Source: DASXRU01 sp039933315 (lineage in GTDB: Bacteria > Acidobacteriota > Blastocatellia > Pyrinomonadales > Pyrinomonadaceae). From it: DNA of 8,976 nucleotides. The stretch spans positions 1 to 8,976 of the forward strand of contig JBDTOI010000166.1 of assembly GCA_039933315.1 (NCBI GenBank), read 5' to 3'. Below the pieces are notes generated by a model, which was given only the letters and a program-made list of their open reading frames with translations, did not search any database and had not been told where the DNA came from. The stretch's first letter is position 1. Each line of letters starts with the position of its first letter. A program made the translations under genes and the position numbers. Shown piece by piece: positions 1-7,825 of the stretch.

Positions 1-6
1 TAAATG

Positions 7-32
7 AGGGGCGGCCACTGAGTGCCGCCCCT
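7..32. repeat. GC-rich hairpin at the window edge
   Basis: AGGGGCGGC at 7-15 is the exact reverse complement of GCCGCCCCT at 24-32, with an 8-nt centre. No T-tract follows on either strand. It could be the terminator of a gene lying before the window or a dispersed palindromic repeat; the sequence does not decide between these. Confidence 0.45.
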
Positions 33-92
33 ACAGTACTTGCCCCTAAGGCCTTCCCCCGGTCGAAAACACATTCCGAAATCTTAGTTGCA

Positions 93-105
93 GTGGTCAG
101 ACCTT
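93..105. promoter_or_regulatory. Candidate GntR/FadR-type operator, upstream imperfect site
   Basis: The sequence GTGGTCAGACCTT shares the GTGGTC..ACC core with the better palindrome at 259-271 and fits the TGGTNNNACC pattern bound by FadR/FCD-type GntR regulators. Its outer bases are not symmetric. It lies between a weak -35 (TTGCAG, 88-93) and a weak -10 (TACAAG, 112-117), where a bound repressor would block RNA polymerase. Site and function are inferred from motif similarity alone. Confidence 0.3.
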
Positions 106-258
106 TTGTGATACAAGGCGCGATTGGTAAAGATAAGCAGCTCGTCAACACTCGATCGATCCTGAGAACATATCAGCAGTGGCAGTGCCCAGACCGCGAG
201 GCCAAACGGTCCCCAGGGCGGTGATTGACAGGCTTTGCCATAGACCATTCGGACCTTT

Positions 259-271
259 GTGGTCTTACCAC
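259..271. promoter_or_regulatory. Candidate GntR/FadR-type operator, perfect palindrome
   Basis: GTGGT-CTT-ACCAC is a perfect 5-bp inverted repeat with a 3-bp centre, matching TGGTNNNACCA, the operator pattern known for the FadR/FCD branch of GntR regulators. Members of this branch control hexuronate genes in other bacteria (ExuR and UxuR). It lies 138 bp before the receptor start codon. A consensus TTGACA at 225-230 is upstream, so the site would fall near a transcription start if that hexamer is real. The regulator itself is not in the window. Confidence 0.45.
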
Positions 272-393
272 GTGCGATTAGCGACTGACCTAAACCAATT
301 TTTGGACGACTGCACTGAGTTAGCCCGGGCAGCACTGGCGCGCGGATTTCAGCCAGGCTCTGTACTTCCAACGTTCACTGCGAAAAAAAACCT

Positions 394-400
394 GAGAGGA
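394..400 (+). promoter_or_regulatory. Ribosome binding site that fixes the receptor start
   Basis: GAGAGGA ends 9 nt before the ATG at 410, which is ideal Shine-Dalgarno spacing. Together with the signal peptide that begins directly at this ATG, it favours 410 over the in-frame GTG at 179. Confidence 0.7.
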
Positions 401-409
401 CAAAAAGTG

Positions 410-3400
410 ATGAAAAATCGTGTGTACTTTCACTATCTGCATGGCGTTTCTGCCTTCCTGTTGCTCCTCACGCTGTTTGTCGCGGCAAACGCGCAGGAGT
501 TTAGAGGCTCGATCACGGGCAAGGTCATGGATCCGAATGGGGCCGTGCTGCCGGGCGCAACGGTCACTCTCAAGAACATAGCGACGAACTTGGAGGCCAC
601 TGCCCTTACAAATGCAGACGGCAGCTATAACTTTGCTTTGCTGAGTCCCGGCAAGTACGCGATGACCGTGACTGCCCAGGGTTTCAACACCGCGATGAGG
701 GAAGGAATTGAAGTCCGCGTCGCCGATCGATTGACGGTGGACGTTCCGTTGCAAGCTGCCGGGGTGGCAGCAATGGTAAACATAGTTTCAGGACCGGTAC
801 TCGAGGCCGGCAACGTCAGCACCGGAACCGTTATCGACAATCGTCAGATCAGCGAACTGCCGCTGACTGAGGGATCCGCTTACCAGTTGGCCACGCTGGC
901 GCCCGGCATCGCCTACACCGGCAACCCCCTGTTCACCGGGCCAACGTCGAATGGTAACCTGGCCGCTTTTCGCTCTAACGGCGCCACCGGATCAAACCAA
1001 ATAACTTTGGACGGCTCGCCCAACTATGCGTTTGACGGCGCCGTTGGTTTTTCGCCGCCCTCGGATGCGGTCCAGGAGTTTAAAGTACAGACCAACACCT
1101 TCGATGCCCAACAAGGGTATTCCGCCGGCGCCACCGTCAACGTCGCAGTCAAGAGCGGCGGAAACGATTTTCACGGGTCGCTGTGGTATTTCAATCGCGA
1201 CCGCAGCCGCTCCGCGAACAACTTTTTCTCAAACCGGAGCGGAATCGAGCGTCCCGAGAGAACTTATCACCGGTTTGGCGGAGTACTGAACGGGCCAGTT
1301 CGCATACCTGGTTTGTATGATGGGAGTAACAAGACGTTTTTCCTTTTATCGTATGAACGCCTGCTGGACAATGTGGCTGAGCCGCAGCTTTTTACGGTGC
1401 CAACCGCGGCGATGAGAACGGGCGACTTCTCCGCGCTGATTGTGAACCGAAACAATATCGCCGATGCGGCGAACACGATCATCTATAACCCTTTCTCGGG
1501 AACGACCAGCGGCAGCAATGTGGTGCGCACGTCTTTTGGCTGTCCTGCATCCGGAGCGGTTCCGGTCGGCTCCACCTGTAACATGATTCCGACCAGTCTC
1601 ATTAACCCCGTGGCCGCCGCGCTGGTTAAGTACTACCCGCTTCCCAATGCCCCCGGGGTCGGCGGCGGAACTCAGAACAACTTTTTTTCCAACCAGATTC
1701 GACATCAGAAATACCGGGCGTGGCTCATGCGTGTCGATCACAAGCTCAGCGAGAACCAGAGCATCTTCGGAAAGTATTATCACAGCTTCAATCCCGAAGA
1801 CCGCCAGGACTGGGCGGGTGAGGTCAATGGCTTCCCGATCACCCAGGGATTTGAATTCCGGACCAATGACGGCGGCAATGTGGATTACACCGTTGCTTTG
1901 TCTAACTCGATGGTTTTCGATTTACGCGCCAGCTTCAACCGGTTCGAACAGGAGCGGCGGCCGGCGGAAAGCTTCGACCCCGCTACCCTCGGTTTCGCTC
2001 CGGCCTCGTTGCCAGCATTCCGCGGCTACGATTACCTGCCCCGAATCATGATCCGGAACCTGGACGCGACCAGGCCCATACGATCTACCCTCGGCGCCAC
2101 CCGCTCTGATTGGAATGCGGGAAGGCTGCGACCGTTCATGATGGGATCGATCCAGCCCACCATGACGCAGGTCATTGGCAATCACAGCGCCAAGTACGGC
2201 TATGACCTGAGGATCCTGCGCGAGAACTTTATTAGTAATGGCTACCAGGGTGGCCAATTCTTCTTCGACGGCCTCTACACTTCGCCGGCTTCAAACTCTT
2301 CAACGACTTTGCGGAATACCTTTGGACGTGACATCGCCGCATTCATCCTGGGCATTCCCACCACTGGTTCGGGAGGTAACTCCAGTATCATTGATAACTC
2401 GATCAACTACTCGGTGCAATCCGTTTACCATGGGTTCTTCATCCAGGATGACTGGCGCGTTACGCCGAAGCTTACGCTAAATCTCGGTGTGCGTTACGAA
2501 TTGGAGCAGGGCTTGACGGAGCGGTACAACCGGATCCAGCATGGCTTCGACCTGGCCACTCCCAGTCCGGTTGAGGCCGCAGCCCGCGCTGCTTATACCA
2601 CCATCTATAACGCGAGCAGTTTCCCGGTGGCTCCTGCCAATTTCCACGTGATTGGCGGATACAGATTCGCTGACGAGAACAACCGGAACGTTTGGAACGC
2701 CGATACCGGCAACATTCAACCGCGCATAGGGGTGGCCTACAAGCTGGATGACAAGACTGTGCTGCGCGCCGGCTTCGGTATTTTCATGGCGCCCTTCCAA
2801 ATTGAGACGCCGCAGCAGGTCGGTTTTGCGGGTAACACCGCTTTCGTCCCCACCAATAACAACGGCCTGACCTTCGTGGCAACTCTAACTAATCCATTTC
2901 CCAGCGGCGCCAGTAGTCTGAACGTCTCTCCAGGCTCCAGCCTTGGCCTGCTGACAGGTCTGGGTGCGGATGTCGGAGCGTCTGACGCTGCCGCCTTGCC
3001 GCTGGCGCGCAAGAACTCGAAGTTCTCGCGGCTGGTCTTCGGTTTTCAAAGAGAGTTGCCCGGACAATTTGTGATCGAGGCGAATTTCATCACTGCGTGG
3101 GGCCGGGACCTGGCGGTGAATCGGAATTTGAACTTCGTACCGCGGCAGTTCCCCTGCCCGGGCCTTGCGGGCGCGACCTCGCCCTGTTCCCTCGGAGAAA
3201 CTCCGGCCACGGATACTGCGATTAGCAATTACCTTTCGGCCTCACTCGGAGCTAACACCAACCCGTTCCGAAACCTGTTGCCAGGAACGGGCAGCCCCTT
3301 GAACACCGCTACTACCATGACCCGGGCACAGTCGTTACTGGCCTTCCCGCAGTTCACCAATCTTTTTGTGCAGCAGTACAACGGCACAAACAGATACAAT

Positions 3401-4111
3401 TCACTTCAGCTCCAGGCGATTAAGCGCTTTGCGAAGGACCTCAGTTTCAATGCGAGTTACACCTACTCGAACCTGAGGGAGCGGGTCAATTATTTGAACC
3501 CCTCTAATGCGGAGTTAGAGGATCGCATCTCCCAATTCGATCGTCCGCACCGCTTTACCTTTTCCGGCACCTATCAACTGCCTTTGGGCCGCGGCCGTGC
3601 TTTCGGCGGAGATATGAATAGGATCCTCGACGCTATCATCGGTGGCTGGCAGCTCAACGGTACGTACGAGTGGCAAAGCGGTGAGCCGTTCCTGCTCACC
3701 GCCGCACCCTTGTACTATTCGGGTGACGTAAGCGAGTTGCGGGGCCTGATCGGCGAGAGCGATGGACAAGGCGGGAAGTACGGTATTGACCGCTCGGCCA
3801 TCGTGGCACCCGGCACCCTCGTGTCGCTCACGGCTTTCGGTATTCGCAACGTGCCGACTACGCTGAGCAACTTGCGCAACCAGCCCTATTCGGTGGCAAA
3901 CCTTTCCATCACCAAGAACTTCAAGTTTGGTGAGACAAAGCGTCTGCAGATTCGCGGCGAAGCGCTGAACGCTTTCAACCGTCCGTACTTCGGTTTCGGA
4001 GCAGGGCTGAATCCGGGGCCCCTGGGCACGCCGAATGCGGCGTTTGGCCTGGTGACCACGCAACGAAATAACCCCCGGGACATTCAACTGGGCGTTAAGT
4101 TCGTTTTCTAG
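410..4111 (+). CDS. Oar-type TonB-dependent outer-membrane receptor
   Basis: This 1233-residue protein is predicted to sit in the outer membrane and import a ligand using TonB energy, here probably pectin oligosaccharides judging by its neighbours. Residues 1-28 form a Sec signal peptide: a Lys/Arg start, the hydrophobic FLLLLTLFVA, and a likely cut at ANA-Q. Residues about 31-118 are a carboxypeptidase-regulatory-like Ig-fold domain, recognisable from GSITGKVMDPNGAVLPGATV and NADGSYNFALLSPGKY. A plug domain follows (about 128-253), closing with NVAVKSGGNDFHGSLWYFNRD-type sequence typical of Oar receptors. The rest is a long beta-barrel with many aromatic/Gly strands, ending in LGVKFVF; the terminal Phe is the usual outer-membrane insertion signal. 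No TonB box is obvious. No SusD-like lipoprotein is adjacent, unlike Bacteroidota systems. Function as transporter is secure at family level; the ligand is inferred. A strong hairpin after the stop suggests it is transcribed separately from the enzymes, or with attenuated read-through. Confidence 0.9.
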   Translation: MKNRVYFHYLHGVSAFLLLLTLFVAANAQEFRGSITGKVMDPNGAVLPGATVTLKNIATNLEATALTNADGSYNFALLSPGKYAMTVTAQGFNTAMREGIEVRVADRLTVDVPLQAAGVAAMVNIVSGPVLEAGNVSTGTVIDNRQISELPLTEGSAYQLATLAPGIAYTGNPLFTGPTSNGNLAAFRSNGATGSNQITLDGSPNYAFDGAVGFSPPSDAVQEFKVQTNTFDAQQGYSAGATVNVAVKSGGNDFHGSLWYFNRDRSRSANNFFSNRSGIERPERTYHRFGGVLNGPVRIPGLYDGSNKTFFLLSYERLLDNVAEPQLFTVPTAAMRTGDFSALIVNRNNIADAANTIIYNPFSGTTSGSNVVRTSFGCPASGAVPVGSTCNMIPTSLINPVAAALVKYYPLPNAPGVGGGTQNNFFSNQIRHQKYRAWLMRVDHKLSENQSIFGKYYHSFNPEDRQDWAGEVNGFPITQGFEFRTNDGGNVDYTVALSNSMVFDLRASFNRFEQERRPAESFDPATLGFAPASLPAFRGYDYLPRIMIRNLDATRPIRSTLGATRSDWNAGRLRPFMMGSIQPTMTQVIGNHSAKYGYDLRILRENFISNGYQGGQFFFDGLYTSPASNSSTTLRNTFGRDIAAFILGIPTTGSGGNSSIIDNSINYSVQSVYHGFFIQDDWRVTPKLTLNLGVRYELEQGLTERYNRIQHGFDLATPSPVEAAARAAYTTIYNASSFPVAPANFHVIGGYRFADENNRNVWNADTGNIQPRIGVAYKLDDKTVLRAGFGIFMAPFQIETPQQVGFAGNTAFVPTNNNGLTFVATLTNPFPSGASSLNVSPGSSLGLLTGLGADVGASDAAALPLARKNSKFSRLVFGFQRELPGQFVIEANFITAWGRDLAVNRNLNFVPRQFPCPGLAGATSPCSLGETPATDTAISNYLSASLGANTNPFRNLLPGTGSPLNTATTMTRAQSLLAFPQFTNLFVQQYNGTNRYNSLQLQAIKRFAKDLSFNASYTYSNLRERVNYLNPSNAELEDRISQFDRPHRFTFSGTYQLPLGRGRAFGGDMNRILDAIIGGWQLNGTYEWQSGEPFLLTAAPLYYSGDVSELRGLIGESDGQGGKYGIDRSAIVAPGTLVSLTAFGIRNVPTTLSNLRNQPYSVANLSITKNFKFGETKRLQIRGEALNAFNRPYFGFGAGLNPGPLGTPNAAFGLVTTQRNNPRDIQLGVKFVF

Positions 4112-4144
4112 CTTTGGCCCAGGAAACATCTTGACCCAGGTTGG

Positions 4145-4176
4145 TGAGCCGCCCGGTCGCAATACCGGGCGGCTCA
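4145..4176. terminator. Strong hairpin, probable terminator of the receptor gene
   Basis: A perfect 13-bp stem (4145-4157 with 4164-4176) encloses a 6-nt loop, CGCAAT. It begins 34 nt after the receptor stop codon. The stem is very GC-rich, but no T-tract follows on either strand, so it may act as a weak or Rho-assisted terminator, an mRNA 3'-end stabiliser, or be a dispersed palindrome. Confidence 0.5.
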
Positions 4177-4231
4177 AAACTCGGGCGCGGGGCTTAACAA
4201 TCTCATATTGAATTATTGATACGATCCGGTT

Positions 4232-4236
4232 GAGAG
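4232..4236 (+). promoter_or_regulatory. Ribosome binding site deciding the CE8-PL10 start
   Basis: GAGAG ends 8 nt before ATG 4245. An in-frame TTG at 4230 would overlap this site and has no Shine-Dalgarno of its own, so ATG 4245 is preferred; it also starts the signal peptide cleanly. Confidence 0.5.
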
Positions 4237-4244
4237 TAAGCGGA

Positions 4245-6365
4245 ATGACAAGGGTACTCGGTCTCATAGCTTTGTTGTTTGCACTGCCGGCTTCTTCTTT
4301 CACCGCGGCGATCCTCGCGGATCCGATTCGACATCACGTCCTGATCGCTTCACGCTCTGCTCCTCAATCTCCCAAACGTTCTGATTTCACCGTAGCCGCC
4401 GATGGTTCGGGAGATTTCACAACTGTCCAACAGGCGGTGGATCGCATTCCAGAAAACAATTCGCAGCGTTTTGTGATCTACATCAAGGCCGGCACCTATA
4501 AAGAGCAGGTAAGAGTTCCCACCAACAAACCTTACGTTACCTTTCTCGGCGAACAACCCGAGAAGACGCGCTTAACCTTTGGCCTGGGGAATTCCCAGGT
4601 CGGCTCAACTTCAGCCAGTTATAGTACCTACATCGGCGCCAGCGATTTCCACGCAGCGAATCTTACGTTTGAGAATTCGTTCGGCGTCGGCTCGCAGGCG
4701 GTGGCGATTTTAGTCGACGCTGACCGGGCAATATTTCGTAACTGCCGTTTCCTTGGCTGGCAAGACACGCTTTATGCGAAAAACGGCCGGCAGTATTACA
4801 AGGATTGCTACATAGAAGGACATGTGGACTTCATTTTTGGAGCGGCTACCGCGGTATTTGAGAACTGTCAAATCCACAGTAAGGGGGCGGGTTACATCAC
4901 GGCTCAAATGCGTTTTAGCGAATCCGAGCCCAGCGGCTTTGTCTTTCGCCGGGGCCGACTGACTGGATCGAACACCGGCAAGGGTGTCTTCCTGGGCAGA
5001 CCGTGGCGCCCGTTTGGCCGCGTCGTGTTCCTGCAAACTGAAATGCAGGCGCACATCCTGCCGGCCGGATGGGACAACTGGCGTGACCCCGAGAGAGAGA
5101 AGACCGCGTGGTTCGCCGAATACAGATCGCAAGGCAAAGGAGCGAATCCGACGGCCCGGGTAAACTGGTCCCGACAATTGGCGGCTGAAGAAGCAAAGCA
5201 ATTCTTCCCGGAAAACTTTCTCAAAGGCCCCGATGGGTGGCGACCCGATAGTGCTGACTTTCTCTGGCAAACAAAAAACCCGCCGGCATTCAGGGCGGTG
5301 ACATGGGACGAGTCTCTGAAGCAAAGCGCTGAATGGTACGCAACCGACGAAGCCACCCGCATCGCCGATAACGTGATCTTGTATCAACGTAACAACGGTG
5401 GCTGGGAAAAGAATATCGACATGGCAACTGTCTTAACCGAACGGGAAAAGGCTGACATTGCCAAAAGCAAATCAAATACGGACACGACTATCGACAATGG
5501 CGCCACCTATACCCAACTGGCTTTCCTTGCGAAAGTCTTTACTGCCAAAAACCTCGAGCGTCACAAAATTGCCTTCCTGAGTGGTCTCGATTTTCTTCTG
5601 GCAGCTCAATATGAAAACGGCGGCTTCCCGCAATACTTTCCGGTTCGCAAGGGTTATTACAGTCATATCACTTTCAACGACGGCGCCATGATTGGCGTCC
5701 TGAAACTCTTCCGTGACATCGCCAGGCAAAAGTCAGCCTCTGCCTTCGTGGATGAAGCGCGTCGCCGCAAAGTTGAGCAGGCAGTCCAGAAGGGCATTGA
5801 GTGTATTCTGAAGACGCAGGTCGTGGTCAACAGCCAGCGCACTGTGTGGTGCGCGCAACACGATGAGATCACGCTGGCGCCGGCGCCGGCGCGAAAGTTC
5901 GAACTGATCTCGCTGAGCGGGGGTGAGAGTGTCGGCATCGTCCGCTTTCTGATGGGAATCGATCAGCCCGATCCGCAAGTGGTTGCCGCGATCGAGGCTG
6001 CTATCGCCTGGTTCGAGAAATCAAAACTAAAGGGCATCAAATGGGTTCGCCTACCGGATAAATCAACGCCCGGAGGGTTTGATCGGGTCGTGATAAAGGA
6101 TCCGGAGGCGGGCCCGATTTGGGCGCGCTTCTATGAGATTGGCACTAACAAACCAATCTTCGCCGGCAGAGATGGCGAAACGAAATACAGCGTCGCCGAA
6201 ATCGAAGCCGAACGCCGAAACGGTTATGAGTGGTACGTAACCTCGCCGGCCGCACTGCTCGACAAAGACTATCCGGAGTGGCACAGACTTCAGTCTGTGA
6301 TTCCGTTAATTAAGTCCACGCCGCATCACAGACTGAAGTCTGTGCCACTCCTAAAGAGACTATGA
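4245..6365 (+). CDS. Secreted fusion of pectin methylesterase (CE8) and PL10 pectate lyase
   Basis: The 706-residue protein should remove methyl esters from homogalacturonan and then cut the de-esterified chain by beta-elimination. A Sec signal peptide occupies about residues 1-22 (TRVLGLIALLFALPASSFTA). The CE8 domain spans about 46-325: GSGDFTTVQQAV at 54, AGTYKEQV near 82, Gln151 in SQAVAILV, catalytic Asp174 in GWQDTLY, catalytic Asp195 in GHVDFIFG, and the Arg252/Trp254 pair in LGRPWR. All key residues are present. The second domain (about 350-680) matches the PelA/Pel-15E (PL10) family through YQRNNGGWEKNIDM, FLLAAQYENGGFPQYFP, HITFNDGAM, VWCAQHDEITLAPA, LSGGES, WARFYEIGTN and IFAGRDG. 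The last roughly 28 residues (WHRLQSV...HRLKSV) are encoded by a palindromic repeat, not by a family-conserved end. The stop codon overlaps the next start as ATGA, implying translational coupling to the GH28 gene. Domain calls are firm; joint action on pectin is inferred. Confidence 0.92.
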   Translation: MTRVLGLIALLFALPASSFTAAILADPIRHHVLIASRSAPQSPKRSDFTVAADGSGDFTTVQQAVDRIPENNSQRFVIYIKAGTYKEQVRVPTNKPYVTFLGEQPEKTRLTFGLGNSQVGSTSASYSTYIGASDFHAANLTFENSFGVGSQAVAILVDADRAIFRNCRFLGWQDTLYAKNGRQYYKDCYIEGHVDFIFGAATAVFENCQIHSKGAGYITAQMRFSESEPSGFVFRRGRLTGSNTGKGVFLGRPWRPFGRVVFLQTEMQAHILPAGWDNWRDPEREKTAWFAEYRSQGKGANPTARVNWSRQLAAEEAKQFFPENFLKGPDGWRPDSADFLWQTKNPPAFRAVTWDESLKQSAEWYATDEATRIADNVILYQRNNGGWEKNIDMATVLTEREKADIAKSKSNTDTTIDNGATYTQLAFLAKVFTAKNLERHKIAFLSGLDFLLAAQYENGGFPQYFPVRKGYYSHITFNDGAMIGVLKLFRDIARQKSASAFVDEARRRKVEQAVQKGIECILKTQVVVNSQRTVWCAQHDEITLAPAPARKFELISLSGGESVGIVRFLMGIDQPDPQVVAAIEAAIAWFEKSKLKGIKWVRLPDKSTPGGFDRVVIKDPEAGPIWARFYEIGTNKPIFAGRDGETKYSVAEIEAERRNGYEWYVTSPAALLDKDYPEWHRLQSVIPLIKSTPHHRLKSVPLLKRL
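6275..6351. repeat. REP-like double palindrome inside the 3' end of the CE8-PL10 gene
   Basis: Arms 6275-6301 and 6325-6351 are perfect 27-nt reverse complements around a 23-nt loop. Each arm is itself a palindrome: CACAGACT, a 2-nt centre, then AGTCTGTG (6282-6299 and 6327-6344). The structure resembles paired REP/BIME-type bacterial repeats. It is translated as the C-terminal tail of the pectinase and stops 10 nt before the GH28 start codon, so its hairpin would form at the coupled junction. Confidence 0.85.
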
Positions 6366-7825
6366 CCGATCGTCGCGATTTCATCAGAGCTTTGGTAGTT
6401 GGCGGAGGCGCCGCGATCGTGGCTCGCCCGGTGTTGGGCAGTTCCATCGCGCAAGGCTGGCATCATACTTCACCTTCCTATGCGAAAGACGATGCCTGGG
6501 CGGAAGTACCGCGGATTCTAAAACGGATCAAGGCCCCTGTTTTCCCAAAACGCGACTTCCTGGTGACGCGCTTCGGCGCCAAGGGCGATGGCCGCACAGA
6601 TTGCACCGCTGCTTTTCACGAAGCCATTGCCGCATGCAGTAAGGCCGGCGGCGGAAGACTCGTAGTGCCTCCCGGACGCTTCCTGACGGGCGCGATTCAT
6701 TTGCAGAACAACGTGAATCTGAATCTTAGCCAGGGAGCCACAATCGCTTTTAGTCAGGATTCCAAACAGTATCTGCCGCTGGTTTTTACGCGCTGGGAAG
6801 GGGTCGAATTGATGAATTATTCTCCCTTCATCTACGCCTTCGAACAGGAGAACATCGCGATCACCGGACGGGGCACGCTGGATGGTCAGAGCGGGCCGGC
6901 GCACTGGTGGCCGTGGAATGGAAGGGCGCAATACGGCTGGAAGGATGGCGCGCCAAATCAACGTGGCGACCGGGCCGCGCTGTTTGCAATGGCGGAAAAG
7001 GGTGTGCCGGTGCCGCAGCGGCAGTTTGGTGACGGACACTACCTGCGGCCGCAGTTCATTCAGCCTTACCGCTGTCAGAATGTACTCATTGAAGGTGTAA
7101 CCATTCTGAATTCCCCGATGTGGGAAATACATCCTGTCCTCTGCACCAATGTCACCATTCGCCATGTAGTGATTAATAGTCATGGACCAAATAACGACGG
7201 TTGTGATCCGGAGTCGTGCACCGACGTGCTCATCAAGGACTGTTACTTCGACACTGGCGACGATTGTATTGCCATCAAATCCGGGCGGAATGCTGATGGC
7301 CGGCGCTTAAAGGCGCCGACGCAGAACATCGTGATCCAGAATTGCCGCATGAAAGATGGGCACGGCGGCATTACGGTGGGCAGCGAGATTTCCGGCGGCG
7401 TGCGTAACGTGTTTGCGGAACACTGTCGTTTGGATAGCCAGAATCTCGATCATGCCTTGCGGGTGAAGAACAATGCCATGCGCGGCGGTTTGCTGACTGA
7501 TCTTCACTTCCGCGACATTCAGGTAGGTCAGGTGGCCCACGCCGTAATCACCATTGACTTCAACTACGAGGAAGGTGAGAAAGGCAATTTCACACCGGTG
7601 GTCCGCAACTACACCGTCGAGAATTTGCGCAGCGGGAAAAGTAAACACGCTCTGGATGTGCAGGGATTCAAGCACGCCCCTATCTTCGATCTCCGCCTGA
7701 CAAACTGTGCCTTCGACAAGGTTGCAGCCCCCAGTATCGTAAACAATGTCCAGGGACTGGAGCTGCACAACGTCCGGATCAACGGAGAGCTCAAAGAATG
7801 TAAGTCCCCACTTTGCGCCTTATGA
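6362..7825 (+). CDS. Tat-exported GH28 polygalacturonase-like glycosidase
   Basis: The 487-residue protein is a family 28 glycoside hydrolase, expected to hydrolyse galacturonate linkages in homogalacturonan or rhamnogalacturonan in or beyond the periplasm. The N-terminus TDRRDFIRALVVGGGAA is a textbook twin-arginine signal (Arg4-Arg5), with cleavage somewhere after about residue 25. FGAKGDGRTDCTAAFHEAI (about 71-89) is the usual opening of the right-handed beta-helix. All four GH28 active-site motifs are visible: N-N-D-G with Asp279, G-D-D with Asp300 and Asp301, G-H-G with His334, and R-V-K with Arg367/Lys369. Exo- versus endo-action and exact substrate cannot be read from sequence. The start overlaps the preceding stop by 4 nt; only a weak AAAGAGA (6353-6359) precedes it, so translation probably depends on coupling. 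The last four residues (LCAL) and stop codon come from the repeat that begins at 7811. Confidence 0.92.
   Translation: MTDRRDFIRALVVGGGAAIVARPVLGSSIAQGWHHTSPSYAKDDAWAEVPRILKRIKAPVFPKRDFLVTRFGAKGDGRTDCTAAFHEAIAACSKAGGGRLVVPPGRFLTGAIHLQNNVNLNLSQGATIAFSQDSKQYLPLVFTRWEGVELMNYSPFIYAFEQENIAITGRGTLDGQSGPAHWWPWNGRAQYGWKDGAPNQRGDRAALFAMAEKGVPVPQRQFGDGHYLRPQFIQPYRCQNVLIEGVTILNSPMWEIHPVLCTNVTIRHVVINSHGPNNDGCDPESCTDVLIKDCYFDTGDDCIAIKSGRNADGRRLKAPTQNIVIQNCRMKDGHGGITVGSEISGGVRNVFAEHCRLDSQNLDHALRVKNNAMRGGLLTDLHFRDIQVGQVAHAVITIDFNYEEGEKGNFTPVVRNYTVENLRSGKSKHALDVQGFKHAPIFDLRLTNCAFDKVAAPSIVNNVQGLELHNVRINGELKECKSPLCAL

Larger units (their letters stand above)
1..409. other. Non-coding leader upstream of the TonB receptor gene
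   Basis: This stretch contains no gene I can support. An open frame runs from a GTG at 179 into the receptor gene, but the residues it adds look like no known domain and precede a clear signal peptide, so it is treated as untranslated leader. The stretch holds a GC-rich hairpin at 7-32, two GntR-like palindromes at 93-105 and 259-271, and a good ribosome binding site at 394-400. A perfect TTGACA at 225-230 has no convincing -10 hexamer at the right spacing. A weaker pair, TTGCAG at 88-93 and TACAAG at 112-117 with an 18-bp spacer, surrounds the first palindrome. Neither promoter is secure. Confidence 0.6.
4112..4244. other. Intergenic region between receptor and pectinase genes
   Basis: The 133-bp gap contains the hairpin at 4145-4176 and then an AT-richer stretch from about 4194 to 4225 that may carry a promoter for the enzyme genes. 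TTAACA at 4194-4199 with TGATAC at 4217-4222 is a possible pair at 17-bp spacing, but both hexamers are poor. The GntR-like palindrome seen before the receptor gene is not repeated here. Confidence 0.4.

Noticed and set aside
84..371. Minus-strand open frame in the leader
   Set aside because: No domain, signal peptide or convincing ribosome binding site was seen; it overlaps the putative regulatory region.
179..409. N-terminal extension of the receptor frame from a GTG at 179
   Set aside because: The added 77 residues resemble no domain and would place the signal peptide internally; ATG 410 has a well-spaced GAGAGGA site and starts the signal peptide. The extension also covers the operator-like palindrome.
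3515..4303. 262-residue minus-strand open frame across the receptor 3' end
   Set aside because: It is antisense to a well-supported coding sequence, crosses the hairpin and intergenic region, and shows no recognisable domain; it is a shadow of the GC-rich frame.
4710..5387. 225-residue minus-strand open frame inside the CE8 domain
   Set aside because: It lies opposite the conserved catalytic region of the esterase domain and has no recognisable motif.
5874..5893. GC-rich alternating stretch (GGCGCCGGCGCCGGCGCG) in the pectinase gene
   Set aside because: It encodes the LAPAPARK segment in frame and looks like ordinary codon usage of an Ala/Pro-rich stretch.
6275..6351. Possible CRISPR or intrinsic terminator from the paired repeats
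   Set aside because: There are only two inverted units, not direct repeats with spacers. The element lies inside a coding sequence without a T-tract, so neither interpretation fits.
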